Assembly (NCBI GenBank): GCA_022824365.1 | Contig: JAJEAA010000014.1 | Span: 54,466-118,465 of the forward strand | Source: Anaerolineae bacterium | GTDB lineage: Bacteria; Chloroflexota; Anaerolineae; Aggregatilineales; Phototrophicaceae | Length of the DNA: 64,000 nucleotides | Direction: 5' to 3' | In this document: piece after piece, positions 26,690 through 34,827 of the stretch | Position numbering within the stretch: the stretch's first letter is position 1 | Layout of the letters: each line of letters begins with the position of its first letter | Translations under genes and position numbers: made by a program | The notes under the pieces: model-generated | The model's input: the letters and a program-made list of their open reading frames with translations, nothing else | Database searches by the model: none | What the model was told of the DNA's origin: nothing

Positions 26690-26718
26690 TTGATAGGCGA
26701 CTGTCATTGAAGTATAAT
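26690..26718 (+). promoter_or_regulatory. Sigma-70-type promoter for the HTH regulator-dprA operon
   Basis: TTGATA (26690-26695), a 17-base spacer, and TATAAT (26713-26718) form a near-consensus promoter ending 33 bases before the ATG at 26752. The rest of the roughly 300-base interval upstream (26447-26689) holds no convincing gene. Confidence 0.7.
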
Positions 26719-26751
26719 ACTGCGTCAATACTAGTTGATATGTACTGATCA

Positions 26752-27378
26752 ATGGCCAAAAGAAACGAGGGAAGCGAGTGGGTCAGCCTGCGCCATGCCG
26801 CCGAAATCCTCGGTGTGCATCCTGCCACTGTTCGCAACTGGGCTGATAGCGGCAAGCTGCCTTTTCGCCGCACCGCCGGCAACCATCGTCGCTTCAACAT
26901 CAATGACTTGAGCAGTTACACGCGCGCCAAAGCCGATCTCGAACCGCTGGAGTTGCAGATCATCATGCAGAATGTCCTCGGGCAAACTCGCATGCAAGTG
27001 GGCAGCGAGCAACTGGAATCGGCGTCCTGGTACGCCGCCATGAGCGACGATAGCAAAGGGTACCTGCGCGAGCAGGGCCGGCGCGTCCTGGAAGCCTTGC
27101 GCCTGTTCGTCGCCGCCGGCGCGCCCGACGAAGGCTTGGCCAGCGCCATCAATCTCGGCAAGGATTACGCCAGGCGCTTGATCGCCGACGGCTTGTCCCT
27201 GCCCCAAGCCATACGCGGTTTCTATTTCTTCAGCGACTTCGTCTTGAATTCGATACTGAACTGGTCCGAATTGCGGCAGCCCAACAACTCGTCGGAATGG
27301 TCAACCCTCTTGCGGCAGGTTAATACCTTCATGCACGCCATGCAGCTCTCCATCGTCGAATACTATGAAGAGGATTGA
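26752..27378 (+). CDS. MerR/excisionase-type HTH regulator with RsbRD-like C-terminal domain
   Basis: This 208-residue protein has an N-terminal DNA-binding domain of the BldC/MerR/excisionase type (SLRHAAEILGVHPATVRNWADSGKLPFRRTAG split over residues 10-40, then NHRRFNINDL). The C-terminal 140 residues are helical (LREQGRRVLEALRLFVAAG, LIADGLSLPQAIRGFYFFSDFV) and resemble the RsbRD N-terminal four-helix sensor domain. It overlaps the dprA start by 14 bases, so it could control dprA and itself from the strong promoter upstream. Ligand unknown. Confidence 0.8.
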   Translation: MAKRNEGSEWVSLRHAAEILGVHPATVRNWADSGKLPFRRTAGNHRRFNINDLSSYTRAKADLEPLELQIIMQNVLGQTRMQVGSEQLESASWYAAMSDDSKGYLREQGRRVLEALRLFVAAGAPDEGLASAINLGKDYARRLIADGLSLPQAIRGFYFFSDFVLNSILNWSELRQPNNSSEWSTLLRQVNTFMHAMQLSIVEYYEED

Positions 27379-28234
27379 AGCCAATCCGGAAGCCCTGAAA
27401 ATCGCGCTGAGCCTGTCTCCTCATATCGGCGCTGTAACGCTCGACAACTTGTTAAGCCATTTCGATCAAGATCCGGTCGCCGTCTTCGCCGCCCCGCGCG
27501 CCGAACTCTTGCAAGTCCGCGGCGTGGGCCCAGCGATCGCTCGTGACATCAAAGCCATCGACCTTCAGCGCATCGCCCAAGAAATCGCCGACTGGAGAGC
27601 GCGCGGCGTCGCCATACTCTCGACCCAAGATCGGGACTATCCGCCGCTGCTGCGCGAGCTTGAGGGCGCGCCGCCGATCCTTTTCGCCCGCGGTCAGCTC
27701 TTCGACGAGTCATGGACGAAGACCATCGCCATCGTCGGCACGCGCCATCCGACCAAGGAAGCCCGCTTCATGACCCTGCAGCTGGCGGCAAAACTGGCTC
27801 GCCATGAATACACCGTCGTCAGCGGCTTGGCGCTCGGCATTGATGCCGCCGCTCATACTGGCGCCCTTGCCGGTCCAGGCCGGACGATCGCCGTGCTCGG
27901 CAGCGGCATCCTGAATATCTATCCCGAAGCGAACAAAACCCTGGCGGCGCGTATCCTGGAGCGCGGCGCGCTGCTTGGCGAGCTGCATCCGCTGTGGAGC
28001 GCCAATGCCCAGCGGCTGGTCGCGCGCAATCGCATCATCAGCGGATTAAGCCAGGCAGTGATCCTGGTCGAATCTCAAATTGACGGCGGCGCCATGTACA
28101 CGGCGCGCTTCGCGGGCGAGCAAGGCCGCCCGGTCTATACCTTTGATCTGCCCGCCAGCGGCAATCAGGCGCTGATACAACGCGGCGCCATTGCCCTCAA
28201 GCATGATGACCCGCTTGACTTCTTGCTTAGCTAA
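27365..28234 (+). CDS. dprA: DNA-processing protein DprA
   Basis: This 289-residue DprA/Smf protein loads RecA onto incoming single-stranded DNA during natural transformation. An N-terminal helix-hairpin-helix is seen at LLQVRGVGPAIARDI (about residues 45-59). The Rossmann-like core has VGTRHPTKEA, VVSGLALGIDAAAHTGAL, the signature LGSGILNIYPEANK and LVARNRIISGLS. The C-terminal winged-helix present in many DprA proteins is missing, since the protein ends at DDPLDFLLS. It overlaps the upstream HTH regulator gene by 14 bases and has its own ATG. The family call is secure. Confidence 0.93.
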   Translation: MKRIEANPEALKIALSLSPHIGAVTLDNLLSHFDQDPVAVFAAPRAELLQVRGVGPAIARDIKAIDLQRIAQEIADWRARGVAILSTQDRDYPPLLRELEGAPPILFARGQLFDESWTKTIAIVGTRHPTKEARFMTLQLAAKLARHEYTVVSGLALGIDAAAHTGALAGPGRTIAVLGSGILNIYPEANKTLAARILERGALLGELHPLWSANAQRLVARNRIISGLSQAVILVESQIDGGAMYTARFAGEQGRPVYTFDLPASGNQALIQRGAIALKHDDPLDFLLS

Positions 28235-28308
28235 ACTATTGTCGCCACACTTCCCGGAGCAATTGCCCGGAAAGGGCTGTCCGTTTAAACAGCGCCAGAA
28301 ACAAAAAT

Positions 28309-28467
28309 CAGCCGCCGAGGACAAAGAAGTAGAACCAACAAAGTAATGAGAAAAATATTGCAAGGTAAAGAGAATGGCAAAAACCGAAATCATTGTAGGG
28401 GCGACTCTGTGAGTCGCCCGCTTACAACATCCACTACATTTCATTTGTCGCATGACTAACTTGGTTT
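28309..28467. repeat. Dispersed repeat with 9-3-9 inverted repeat, copy 1
   Basis: This element of about 160 bases is centred on the hairpin GGGCGACTC-TGT-GAGTCGCCC (28399-28419). Its flanks match, in reverse orientation, copies at 61651-61779 and 63864-64000, including AAGTAGAACCAACAAAGTAA, AATATTGCAAGGTAAAGAG and CATCCACTACATTTCATTTG. It encodes no protein that I can support. It resembles REP/MITE-like intergenic elements. Confidence 0.85.
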
Positions 28468-28541
28468 GACTGAGTCGTCTTGAGGACACAGAAATAAAAC
28501 CACCAAATGTCAAGTTCGCTTTCCAGCCTCGCTTCAATTCG

Positions 28542-28583
28542 CGAACATTTGGTCGCCTATGCCGCGCTTGTTTGTGCTATACT
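28542..28583 (+). promoter_or_regulatory. Putative SOS-type promoter (LexA-like box + TGCTATACT)
   Basis: CGAACATTTGGTCG (28542-28555) matches the LexA consensus GAAC-N4-GTTC with one mismatch. An extended -10 TGCTATACT (28575-28583) follows, then ATG at 28591. The distance from GAAC to TGnTA (32 bases) is identical to that at the minus-strand promoter near 63700. Confidence 0.45.
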
Positions 28584-28590
28584 GATTGTC

Positions 28591-28755
28591 ATGAATCCCA
28601 TTTCGCCAATAGAGCGTCTATTCTCCAAGCAGGCCACGTCGCTCAAGTACAGGCGCTACCCCCCCCCGATACTATATCCATACTGTATCGATATATCGGA
28701 AAATTCTCTGGGGTTTTCAGCGTGTTTTAGGAGTTTTAACGGCGCTTTAAGGTAG
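28591..28755 (+). CDS. Short ORF running into the C-tract repeat (doubtful coding)
   Basis: This 54-codon frame starts at an ATG seven bases after the TGCTATACT element, so it would be leaderless. After about 23 residues (MNPISPIERLFSKQ...) it enters the nine-C tract (three prolines) and ends in a tail, FNGALR, similar to the tail FSGALG at the other copy of the repeat near 63087. Conserved ends at two sites could reflect coding or simply the repeat. No known domain. Low confidence that a functional protein is made. Confidence 0.3.
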   Translation: MNPISPIERLFSKQATSLKYRRYPPPILYPYCIDISENSLGFSACFRSFNGALR

Positions 28756-28776
28756 ATGACTGCGGTTTGTTTCCGC
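28659..28776. repeat. C-tract dispersed repeat, copy A
   Basis: Nine C (28659-28667) are followed by GATACTATATCCATACTGTAT, a TTTT/GGGG-rich section and GCGCTTTAAGGTAGATGACTGCGG...TTTCCGC. The reverse complement of 63066-63175 matches through the whole length with scattered changes and has eleven C at the same edge. Confidence 0.85.
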
Positions 28777-28903
28777 AGGTGGACTCTGTAGTTGCCAACT
28801 CGCGATCCAAACAGCTTTTCACTGTGCCCTCAATTTAACTCTTTGAACTCTGTGGCAAAACTAGCGCGACGTCTCCGAAAATTGCCCCAAAAATTCATCT
28901 TAG

Positions 28904-28939
28904 AACATTTGACGTATAAACAAATGTTCGTGTATAATA
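28904..28939 (+). promoter_or_regulatory. lexA promoter with LexA-type operator
   Basis: TTGACG (28910-28915), an 18-base spacer, and TATAAT (28934-28939) form the promoter. Inverted half-sites GAACATTTG (28904-28912) and CAAATGTTC (28922-28930) flank the spacer, and AAACAAATGTTC (28919-28930) matches GAAC-N4-GTTC with one mismatch. A repressor bound here would block RNA polymerase, as expected for lexA autoregulation. Confidence 0.7.
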
Positions 28940-29002
28940 CGGGATAGAGCCATCAACGTTTGGCCAGCCAGAATAGCGAGTCTGAAATATGAGGATAATC
29001 TG

Positions 29003-29680
29003 ATGACGGATTTTCGGTTACTGTCAACACGGCAGCAGAACATGCTGCGCTTCATGCAAAGTTATACGCAGAAGCGGGGCTTCCCGCCGAGCATTCGCGA
29101 AATCGGCGAAGAGTGCGGCATCGGCTCCACATCGGTCGTGAACTACAACCTCAACAAACTGGCCGAAGCCGGCTATATCGAACGCTCGGGCAAGGTATCG
29201 CGCGGCTTGCGCATTATCCGCGCCATCCCCGGCTTTTCCGGCGCTAAGCGCGTGCTCGGCGAAATGGGCCAGCATCAGGTGGCGCTGGTGGGGCGGATCG
29301 CCGCCGGCGAGCCTATCTCGCTGCCCGAGGATATCGGCCATCACATCGAGGAAGACGACTATATCACCGTGCCGCCGCGCTTGCTCGGCGGTTATGACGC
29401 CAGCGAGACTTTCGCCCTGACCGTCCGCGGCGATTCCATGATTGACGCGATGATCAAGGACGGCGACATCGTCATTCTCCGCCGCCAGAATATCGCGGAA
29501 AATGGCGAGATGGTGGCGGCTTGGCTGCCGGAAGACAACGAGACAACGCTGAAACGCTTCTTTCTCGAAGCCGGCAAGGTCCGCTTGCAGCCCGCCAACT
29601 GCGACTACGAGCCGATCTATGTGCATCCCGCCAATTGCGAGATCAAAGGCAAAGTGCTGTCTGTGATGCGCAGCTTCTGA
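29003..29680 (+). CDS. lexA: LexA repressor
   Basis: This 225-residue SOS repressor and self-cleaving protease has an N-terminal winged helix (LSTRQQNMLRFMQSYTQKRG ... PPSIREIGEECGIGSTSVVNYNLNKL). The Ala-Gly cleavage site is in VGRIAAGEPI (about residues 96-105). The catalytic Ser is in VRGDSMIDAMIKDGD, and the Lys in the segment ending TTLKRFF. All parts needed for RecA-stimulated autocleavage are present. The upstream region carries GAAC/GTTC-type half-sites over a consensus promoter. It lies downstream of dprA, separated by repeats of about 770 bases. Confidence 0.95.
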   Translation: MTDFRLLSTRQQNMLRFMQSYTQKRGFPPSIREIGEECGIGSTSVVNYNLNKLAEAGYIERSGKVSRGLRIIRAIPGFSGAKRVLGEMGQHQVALVGRIAAGEPISLPEDIGHHIEEDDYITVPPRLLGGYDASETFALTVRGDSMIDAMIKDGDIVILRRQNIAENGEMVAAWLPEDNETTLKRFFLEAGKVRLQPANCDYEPIYVHPANCEIKGKVLSVMRSF

Positions 29681-29712
29681 TGATCCGGGCGTCGCGTCGG
29701 TCCCGGCGTCGT

Positions 29713-30468
29713 TCAGGGACTTAATTCATTCAGGGCGCTCGCGCAGAGCCGATCGCCACCGGCCGCCAGCCATTTGTCAAGCGTCTCGCTTTGCGTCTCG
29801 CCAGCGACCGCATCGCTGTAAATGCCGACTCCCCAGCGATAATAACTCCGCGTCTCGGCGGGCCAGCGCTCCCGCGGCTGATTAATCACCGACGGTCCGC
29901 CATTGTAACAAGCCAGCGTCAATCCTATGACGCCGTCGGAAGCGTCGCGGCATTGCTTGAGAAAGGCGCTGCCCCGCATCGCGTTGGTCTCCGGGTCAAG
30001 CATGTCCTCGCCATCGGCAAAATGATAGGGCATCACTTGAAACAAACCGCGCGCGCCGGCATTGCTGATGACCGTCGGATGCCCGCAAGATTCGATCTGC
30101 ATCACCGTCGCCAGCAGGCTCGCATCAACCTCATAGCGCTCCGCCCACTTGCCGATGTCGCCCGACCAGTGTTGAACCGCGGGCGCGAAGAATTCCGCCA
30201 GCTCGCCGTCCTTTGCGCCGCCGATGAAATTTATCGCCGCTGCCGTCCCGCGCTGCGCGAGCCCGGCGAGGTCATCCCATATCGCGCTTGAGGCGACCAG
30301 AAGCGCCAGCGCGATCGGCAGCCAAAGCGGCACATAATAGACATCGCCGCGTTTGATGAGCTTCCATCCGCCGCCAATCTGCCTCCGGCTAAAACCCAGG
30401 AAGCGCAATACATTGACGAAGGCGCGCCGCAATACTTGAGCGCTCTTGCCCAGCAAGCGCCGCGCCAT
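29713..30468 (-). CDS. Membrane-anchored lytic transglycosylase (SLT family)
   Basis: This protein of about 251 residues starts at ATG 30468 behind AAGGG; a TTG at 30522 would add 18 residues. A basic N-terminal region precedes one membrane segment (VPLWLPIALALLVASSAIW). The C-terminal soluble-lytic-transglycosylase domain has the catalytic Glu in VMQIESCGHP, then SNAGARGLFQVMP and LACYNGG. It would cleave peptidoglycan glycan strands at the outer face of the membrane. It is convergent with lexA and ends 33 bases after it. Confidence 0.87.
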   Translation of the reverse strand: MARRLLGKSAQVLRRAFVNVLRFLGFSRRQIGGGWKLIKRGDVYYVPLWLPIALALLVASSAIWDDLAGLAQRGTAAAINFIGGAKDGELAEFFAPAVQHWSGDIGKWAERYEVDASLLATVMQIESCGHPTVISNAGARGLFQVMPYHFADGEDMLDPETNAMRGSAFLKQCRDASDGVIGLTLACYNGGPSVINQPRERWPAETRSYYRWGVGIYSDAVAGETQSETLDKWLAAGGDRLCASALNELSP

Positions 30469-30727
30469 TGCGAACCCTTCGCCCCGCCTCAGCTTCCTTA
30501 TGTCTTCCGCCAACCTGGCCAATTCGCCTGTGTCCCGCCCTATTAGAATCCCGCAGGCTTTTCTGCTAAACTTGCCGCATTCGGCAGAGAGACGGCGTCT
30601 TCAAAGACATGCTCAAAACGCCGCTTCATCTACCATACGCGATTCTTGACATTTGGGTAGCGAAGGCGCTGACAAGTTTCCGCCAGAGGAGCGACGGAAC
30701 AAATGTTTAGCCGGCAACGAGACGAAA

Positions 30728-32611
30728 ATGAGTAAACTGCCATTCCGGGATCGATTGCGGACGGGGGCGCCCATCCTGGCTGACGGCGCTATGGGCACGA
30801 TGCTGCATCATGAATCCCATGCCCGCGCCGATGCCTGCTTTGACGCGATGAACGTGGACGATCCGAACGTCGTGCTTTCGATACACAAAGCCTACATCGC
30901 CGCCGGCGCCGAGATCATCGAGACCAACACCTTCGGCGCGAACAGCTTCAAACTGGCGAGCGTCGGGCGCGAACCGCATGTCGAACAATACAATCGGCGC
31001 GGGGTGGAGCTGGCTCGGCTCGCTATCGCCGAGAGCGAGCAGGACCATGTCTACATCGCCGGTTCAGTCGGTCCTTTGGGCGTCGGCATCTATCCCTACG
31101 GCCGCTTGACCCAGGCGGAAGCCGAAGGCGCCTTCGCCGAACAGCTCTTCGCCCTGGTCAGCAGCGGCGTCGATCTGATCGTTTTCGAGACCTTCAGCGA
31201 ACACCGAGAATTGCTTCTCGCCGTCAAGGTCTTGCGTGACTTGCAGCCCGACTTGCCCGTCATCGCCCAAGCGACCTTCTATCACGAAAATCTCAGCTAC
31301 GGCGGTTATCCGCCAGCGCGGGTGGCCAACGATCTCCATAAAGCCGGCGCTGATGTCATCGGCGTCAACTGCGGCAGCGGGCCCGCCGGCATTGCCGAGA
31401 TACTGCGTCAGATGTGCTTCGCCGTTCCCGATGCCCTTTTCTCCGCTATGCCAAATGCTGGCTTCCCCGAGGTCGTCGGCGGGCGCATCCTCTTTCCCGC
31501 CACCGCCGAGTACTTCGCCGATTGCGCCACCACCTTCGTCAATATCGGCGCTACTGTGATCGGCGGCTGCTGCGGCACCGCGCCCGAGCATATTGCCGCC
31601 ATGCGCGCCGCCCTGGACCAGCCGTCGACTGACTTCGTCGATCTGCACATCGGCGAGATTGACATCGAGCAAGAATCCCACGAACCCCATGCCCCAACCG
31701 AACTTTCCGAACGGCTCATCCGCGAGCAATTCACCGTGACAGTGGAGATGGCGCCCCTGCGCAGTTACCGCACCGACACGCTCCTGCAAGAAGCCAGGCG
31801 TTTGCGCGCCGCCGGCGCCGACCTGATCAACGTTGCCGATACGCCCGCCGCCCGCATGAAAATGAGCGCCTGGGCCGTCGCCCACTTGCTGCAATCGCAA
31901 CTCGGCATCGAGACCGTCCTGCACTTCCCCACACGGGGCCGCAATATGCTGCGCGTGCAAGGCGACCTGCTCGCGTCACACGCCCTGGGCTTGCGCAATC
32001 TCTTCGTCGTCATGGGCGACCCGACGCGCATTGGCGACTTTCCCGATGCCAGCGATGTCAACGATGTCGCGCCCTCCCGCTTGATCGGCGTGATCAAGCA
32101 AGGCATGAACAAAGGCGTCGATATGGCGGGCCATAGCATTGGCATGCCCAGCAGCTTCACCGTCGGCTGCGCCCTCAACATGGGCGCCGAAGACCTCGAC
32201 CGTGAAATCCGCACCTTGCGCAACAAGATTCAGGCCGGCGCGGATTTTGCGCTGGGGCAGGCGATCTTCGAGCCCGAGCGTATCCTGCGCTTTCATCAGC
32301 GCTACCAGGAAACGACCGGGCAGGCTTTTGATCTGCCGATCCTCATGGCTGTGATGCCTCTGCACAGCCATCGGCAAGCCCGCTTTCTGGATAATGAAGT
32401 GCCGGGCATTTCCATCCCCGACGACATCATGCGCCGGATCGCTGACGCCGCCGACCCGCCCGAAACCGGCCTGCTCATCGCGCAGGAATTGGTCGATCAA
32501 ATGGCGGGCCTGATACAGGGCGCTTATATCATCCCCGGCGGCGATTATGACCTGGCGGCGGAAGTGGTGGCTTACATCAAAGCCGCGCAATTCCCGGACA
32601 GCGATAATTAA
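30728..32611 (+). CDS. Bifunctional homocysteine S-methyltransferase / methylenetetrahydrofolate reductase
   Basis: I place the start at ATG 30728 (MSKLPFRDRLRTG), giving 627 residues; the open frame extends upstream but without domain content. The N-terminal half (to about residue 300) is a homocysteine methyltransferase with ADGAMGTML and zinc Cys residues in GVNCGSGPAG and IGGCCGT. The C-terminal half is an MTHFR barrel (VTVEMAPLRSYRTD, LLASHALGLRNLFVVMGDP, FSLGQAIFEPE-like stretches). This is the same two-domain plan as Bacillus YitJ. It supplies 5-methyl-THF and remakes methionine. Confidence 0.92.
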   Translation: MSKLPFRDRLRTGAPILADGAMGTMLHHESHARADACFDAMNVDDPNVVLSIHKAYIAAGAEIIETNTFGANSFKLASVGREPHVEQYNRRGVELARLAIAESEQDHVYIAGSVGPLGVGIYPYGRLTQAEAEGAFAEQLFALVSSGVDLIVFETFSEHRELLLAVKVLRDLQPDLPVIAQATFYHENLSYGGYPPARVANDLHKAGADVIGVNCGSGPAGIAEILRQMCFAVPDALFSAMPNAGFPEVVGGRILFPATAEYFADCATTFVNIGATVIGGCCGTAPEHIAAMRAALDQPSTDFVDLHIGEIDIEQESHEPHAPTELSERLIREQFTVTVEMAPLRSYRTDTLLQEARRLRAAGADLINVADTPAARMKMSAWAVAHLLQSQLGIETVLHFPTRGRNMLRVQGDLLASHALGLRNLFVVMGDPTRIGDFPDASDVNDVAPSRLIGVIKQGMNKGVDMAGHSIGMPSSFTVGCALNMGAEDLDREIRTLRNKIQAGADFALGQAIFEPERILRFHQRYQETTGQAFDLPILMAVMPLHSHRQARFLDNEVPGISIPDDIMRRIADAADPPETGLLIAQELVDQMAGLIQGAYIIPGGDYDLAAEVVAYIKAAQFPDSDN

Positions 32612-32676
32612 GCTTGGCAAACTCTAGGCCAACGTAACTTTCATTGTTCAGCGCTCCGTAAAGACGGGAGATCCCT

Positions 32677-33420
32677 ATGGCTGGCATCGGCAGCATCAAC
32701 CTCAATGTCGTGGTCGTTGACAGCGACTTCTACACGCGCAACGCCATCAACGCCTACCTGTCCTGGGACAGGCGCACGCGCGTCATCTGCAAAACAGCCC
32801 GCCTGGCTGACTTCTGGGCGGCGCTCGAAGGCGGGCAGCTAAAGCGCGGTCCCGATGTCGTCATCATCGACGCCAGCCAATTGGACGGCGCAACTCGTCT
32901 GGCTGCGGCCATCGAGCGACTGCGCGGGCGCTTCAATGCTGTCATGGTGATCTGCCTGGCGCCTTTCCCCGATCTTGACGACCTCTACGCCGCGACCGAA
33001 GCCGGCGCAAAAGCCTATCTGCTTAAGCCCGACACTCGCATTCACATCGCCTGGGCAACCTGCCACGCCTACTGCCTGGAGGATGATGGACTTCTCATAA
33101 GCGCCGGCGTCGCGCCTGAAGCGCGCAAGCTCTCGCATCATCGGCTGAGAAGAGCCAAGCATCTGGCGAAACCGCGAGACTATGCGGGGCTCACGCCCAA
33201 AATCCGCCAGGCAATCGAACTCTTCGCGATTGAGGGCCTCTCCCATCGCCTCGTCGCCAATGAAATGGGCATCGGCGAAAGCACCGTCCACAGCTATATC
33301 AAGGAAGCCTATCGCATCCTGGAATCTTATCATGACGACAAGAACGACTACCTGGACGACATGTCCGCCCAGGAAATCGCCTTCATGCGCATCACCGCCC
33401 TGGATATTCCTGATTGCTAG
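32677..33420 (+). CDS. Response regulator with LuxR-like HTH output domain
   Basis: This 247-residue protein has an N-terminal receiver domain. The acidic pocket is in LNVVVVDSDFYTR, the phospho-acceptor Asp in DVVIIDASQ (about residue 66), and the conserved Lys in AYLLKPDT. The C-terminal HTH reads LTPKIRQAIELFAIEGLSHRLVANEMGIGESTVHSYIKEAYRIL in pieces, typical of the NarL/FixJ group. No histidine kinase is adjacent, so it is an orphan here. It follows the methionine gene by 65 bases; a functional link is not evident. Confidence 0.85.
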   Translation: MAGIGSINLNVVVVDSDFYTRNAINAYLSWDRRTRVICKTARLADFWAALEGGQLKRGPDVVIIDASQLDGATRLAAAIERLRGRFNAVMVICLAPFPDLDDLYAATEAGAKAYLLKPDTRIHIAWATCHAYCLEDDGLLISAGVAPEARKLSHHRLRRAKHLAKPRDYAGLTPKIRQAIELFAIEGLSHRLVANEMGIGESTVHSYIKEAYRILESYHDDKNDYLDDMSAQEIAFMRITALDIPDC

Positions 33421-33433
33421 CGCCGTAACGGGC

Positions 33434-34465
33434 CTAACTGATCAGCGCGTCCGTCTCCGATGTATCTTCCTCTTCCAGCAGTTGCTCGCGCTGTTTGCGC
33501 ACCACCTTCATCGCCTGCGTGCGCGTTAGCATCACCGACTGGTCGCTCTCTTCTTCCAGCGCTTCCGGAACATGGACATGCTCATCTTCAAGGTAAGACT
33601 TGATCGCGCCGCTGAAGGACTTGACCGGAGCTTCGTCCCCGTACTGATGCCGCAAGTCCAGCAAGTTCAGCATCAACCACAAGAATAAATCGCCCTCGGT
33701 CCGCGGCGTCTTCCGGCCCTTGACCAACTCCAAGACCTTGTACTTGCGGATGAGGGCGATAGCCGGCTTGTAGATCGTGTGATACCAATCGGCCGTGGCT
33801 TCCTCCGTCGTCAGCGCATGATCCTCGAGCTTTTCCATCACGCGCTGGTGCAGGAAGATATGCCCCATCAATTCGTGATAGCGCGTCGGCACCGTTAGCT
33901 CGATCGATTCATGATTGGGCACCGCGCGGGACAAGCCGGTCTCATCGAGGAAGTTGGCATAAGCCTCGGCCGATTCCATCTCCTGCTCGCTCATTTTCGG
34001 GCGCAGCGGCACCGTCGTCGGCAATTCAACCACATGCGCCAGGATCGTCTTGGCGCCCAACTCCCGCGCCACCGAGACGCGATGATTGCCATCGCGCACA
34101 AAATAAGCATCGCCGACCTTGTACAATTCAATGGGCGGCGGCCCCTCCATGCTGTTCGCCAAAGCGTAGATCCGGCTCCAGCGCTCTCTCATATTCCCTT
34201 TCTTCGGCAAGAAGGTCGCGGTGAAGTCCTTGTAACGTCCCACGCTCCCCACAATATGATCCAGCGGCACATCTTCGACGCCGCGATAAAGCTCCTCGTG
34301 CAGGTGCAGCCGGCTGCGGATTTCGTCAAAGTTCAGCAATTCGTCGTGCCGGCCAGTGAGGTGGTTCAAGACCTCCTGCCAGAAGACCTTGGTCTGTAGA
34401 GATTGAAACTTGCTCTTGCCTTGTTCGTAGTGGTTGCGGAAGTTTATGTCGTTTGACATTGTCAT
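33434..34465 (-). CDS. ParB/sulfiredoxin-fold nuclease-like protein
   Basis: This 343-residue protein has a central ParB-N-like domain (about residues 60-150): VPLDHIVGSVGRYKDFTATFLPKK, then VGDAYFVRDGNHRVSVARELGA, where the DGNHRV box is the family hallmark. The rest is helical and not recognised, with an acidic Glu-rich tail. No ParA is nearby and there is no classic HTH of chromosomal ParB, so partitioning is unlikely. Similar proteins in related genomes are annotated as transcriptional regulators. Role unknown. Confidence 0.7.
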   Translation of the reverse strand: MTMSNDINFRNHYEQGKSKFQSLQTKVFWQEVLNHLTGRHDELLNFDEIRSRLHLHEELYRGVEDVPLDHIVGSVGRYKDFTATFLPKKGNMRERWSRIYALANSMEGPPPIELYKVGDAYFVRDGNHRVSVARELGAKTILAHVVELPTTVPLRPKMSEQEMESAEAYANFLDETGLSRAVPNHESIELTVPTRYHELMGHIFLHQRVMEKLEDHALTTEEATADWYHTIYKPAIALIRKYKVLELVKGRKTPRTEGDLFLWLMLNLLDLRHQYGDEAPVKSFSGAIKSYLEDEHVHVPEALEEESDQSVMLTRTQAMKVVRKQREQLLEEEDTSETDALIS

Positions 34466-34827
34466 TTCTCTTCGCCCTCGCCTTATAGCCGTCTTTACCG
34501 GGTGCAGTAACGGTTGAGCGGACCTTCCAGCGGACCGCCCTGCCGGGCGCTAATCTTGGCTTTCGCCCTTTTTAATCACGGCCATATTATTCATCGGTCA
34601 ACATATTCCTTTTGGGCGCTCGCATCCTGGCAAATCTGTTGACGTCTACTCACACTATAACATATCAGCCGCCGCGCGGTAAAATTGCTCGACAGCGCGT
34701 CCTTGGGCGGCAATGTCAAAGGGCGCGTCTCATGATCGCTGCCAAGGGTATGACGCCGCGCTGACGTCGGTTCTTACGCGGAATCCGGGCGGTCATATAC
34801 GCTTCTTATGCTTGGCGGAAAGCAGCA
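34466..34827. other. Intergenic region between divergent genes
   Basis: This 362-base interval contains direct repeats GCGGACC at 34517 and 34531 and a CGCCC-GGCA-GGGCG hairpin ahead of the ParB-like gene. An AT-rich ACTATAACATAT lies near 34654. No ORF or known riboswitch motif was found. Confidence 0.4.

Noticed and set aside
26522..26752. 76-codon minus-strand ORF between the glycosyltransferase and the HTH regulator
   Set aside because: It overlaps the near-consensus promoter at 26690-26718 and has low-complexity, non-homologous content. No ribosome-binding site.
34490..34580. Possible riboswitch or small RNA upstream of the ParB-like gene (direct GCGGACC repeats and hairpin)
   Set aside because: Checked against known riboswitch consensus strings from memory (TPP, cobalamin, SAM, glycine, glutamine) with no match.
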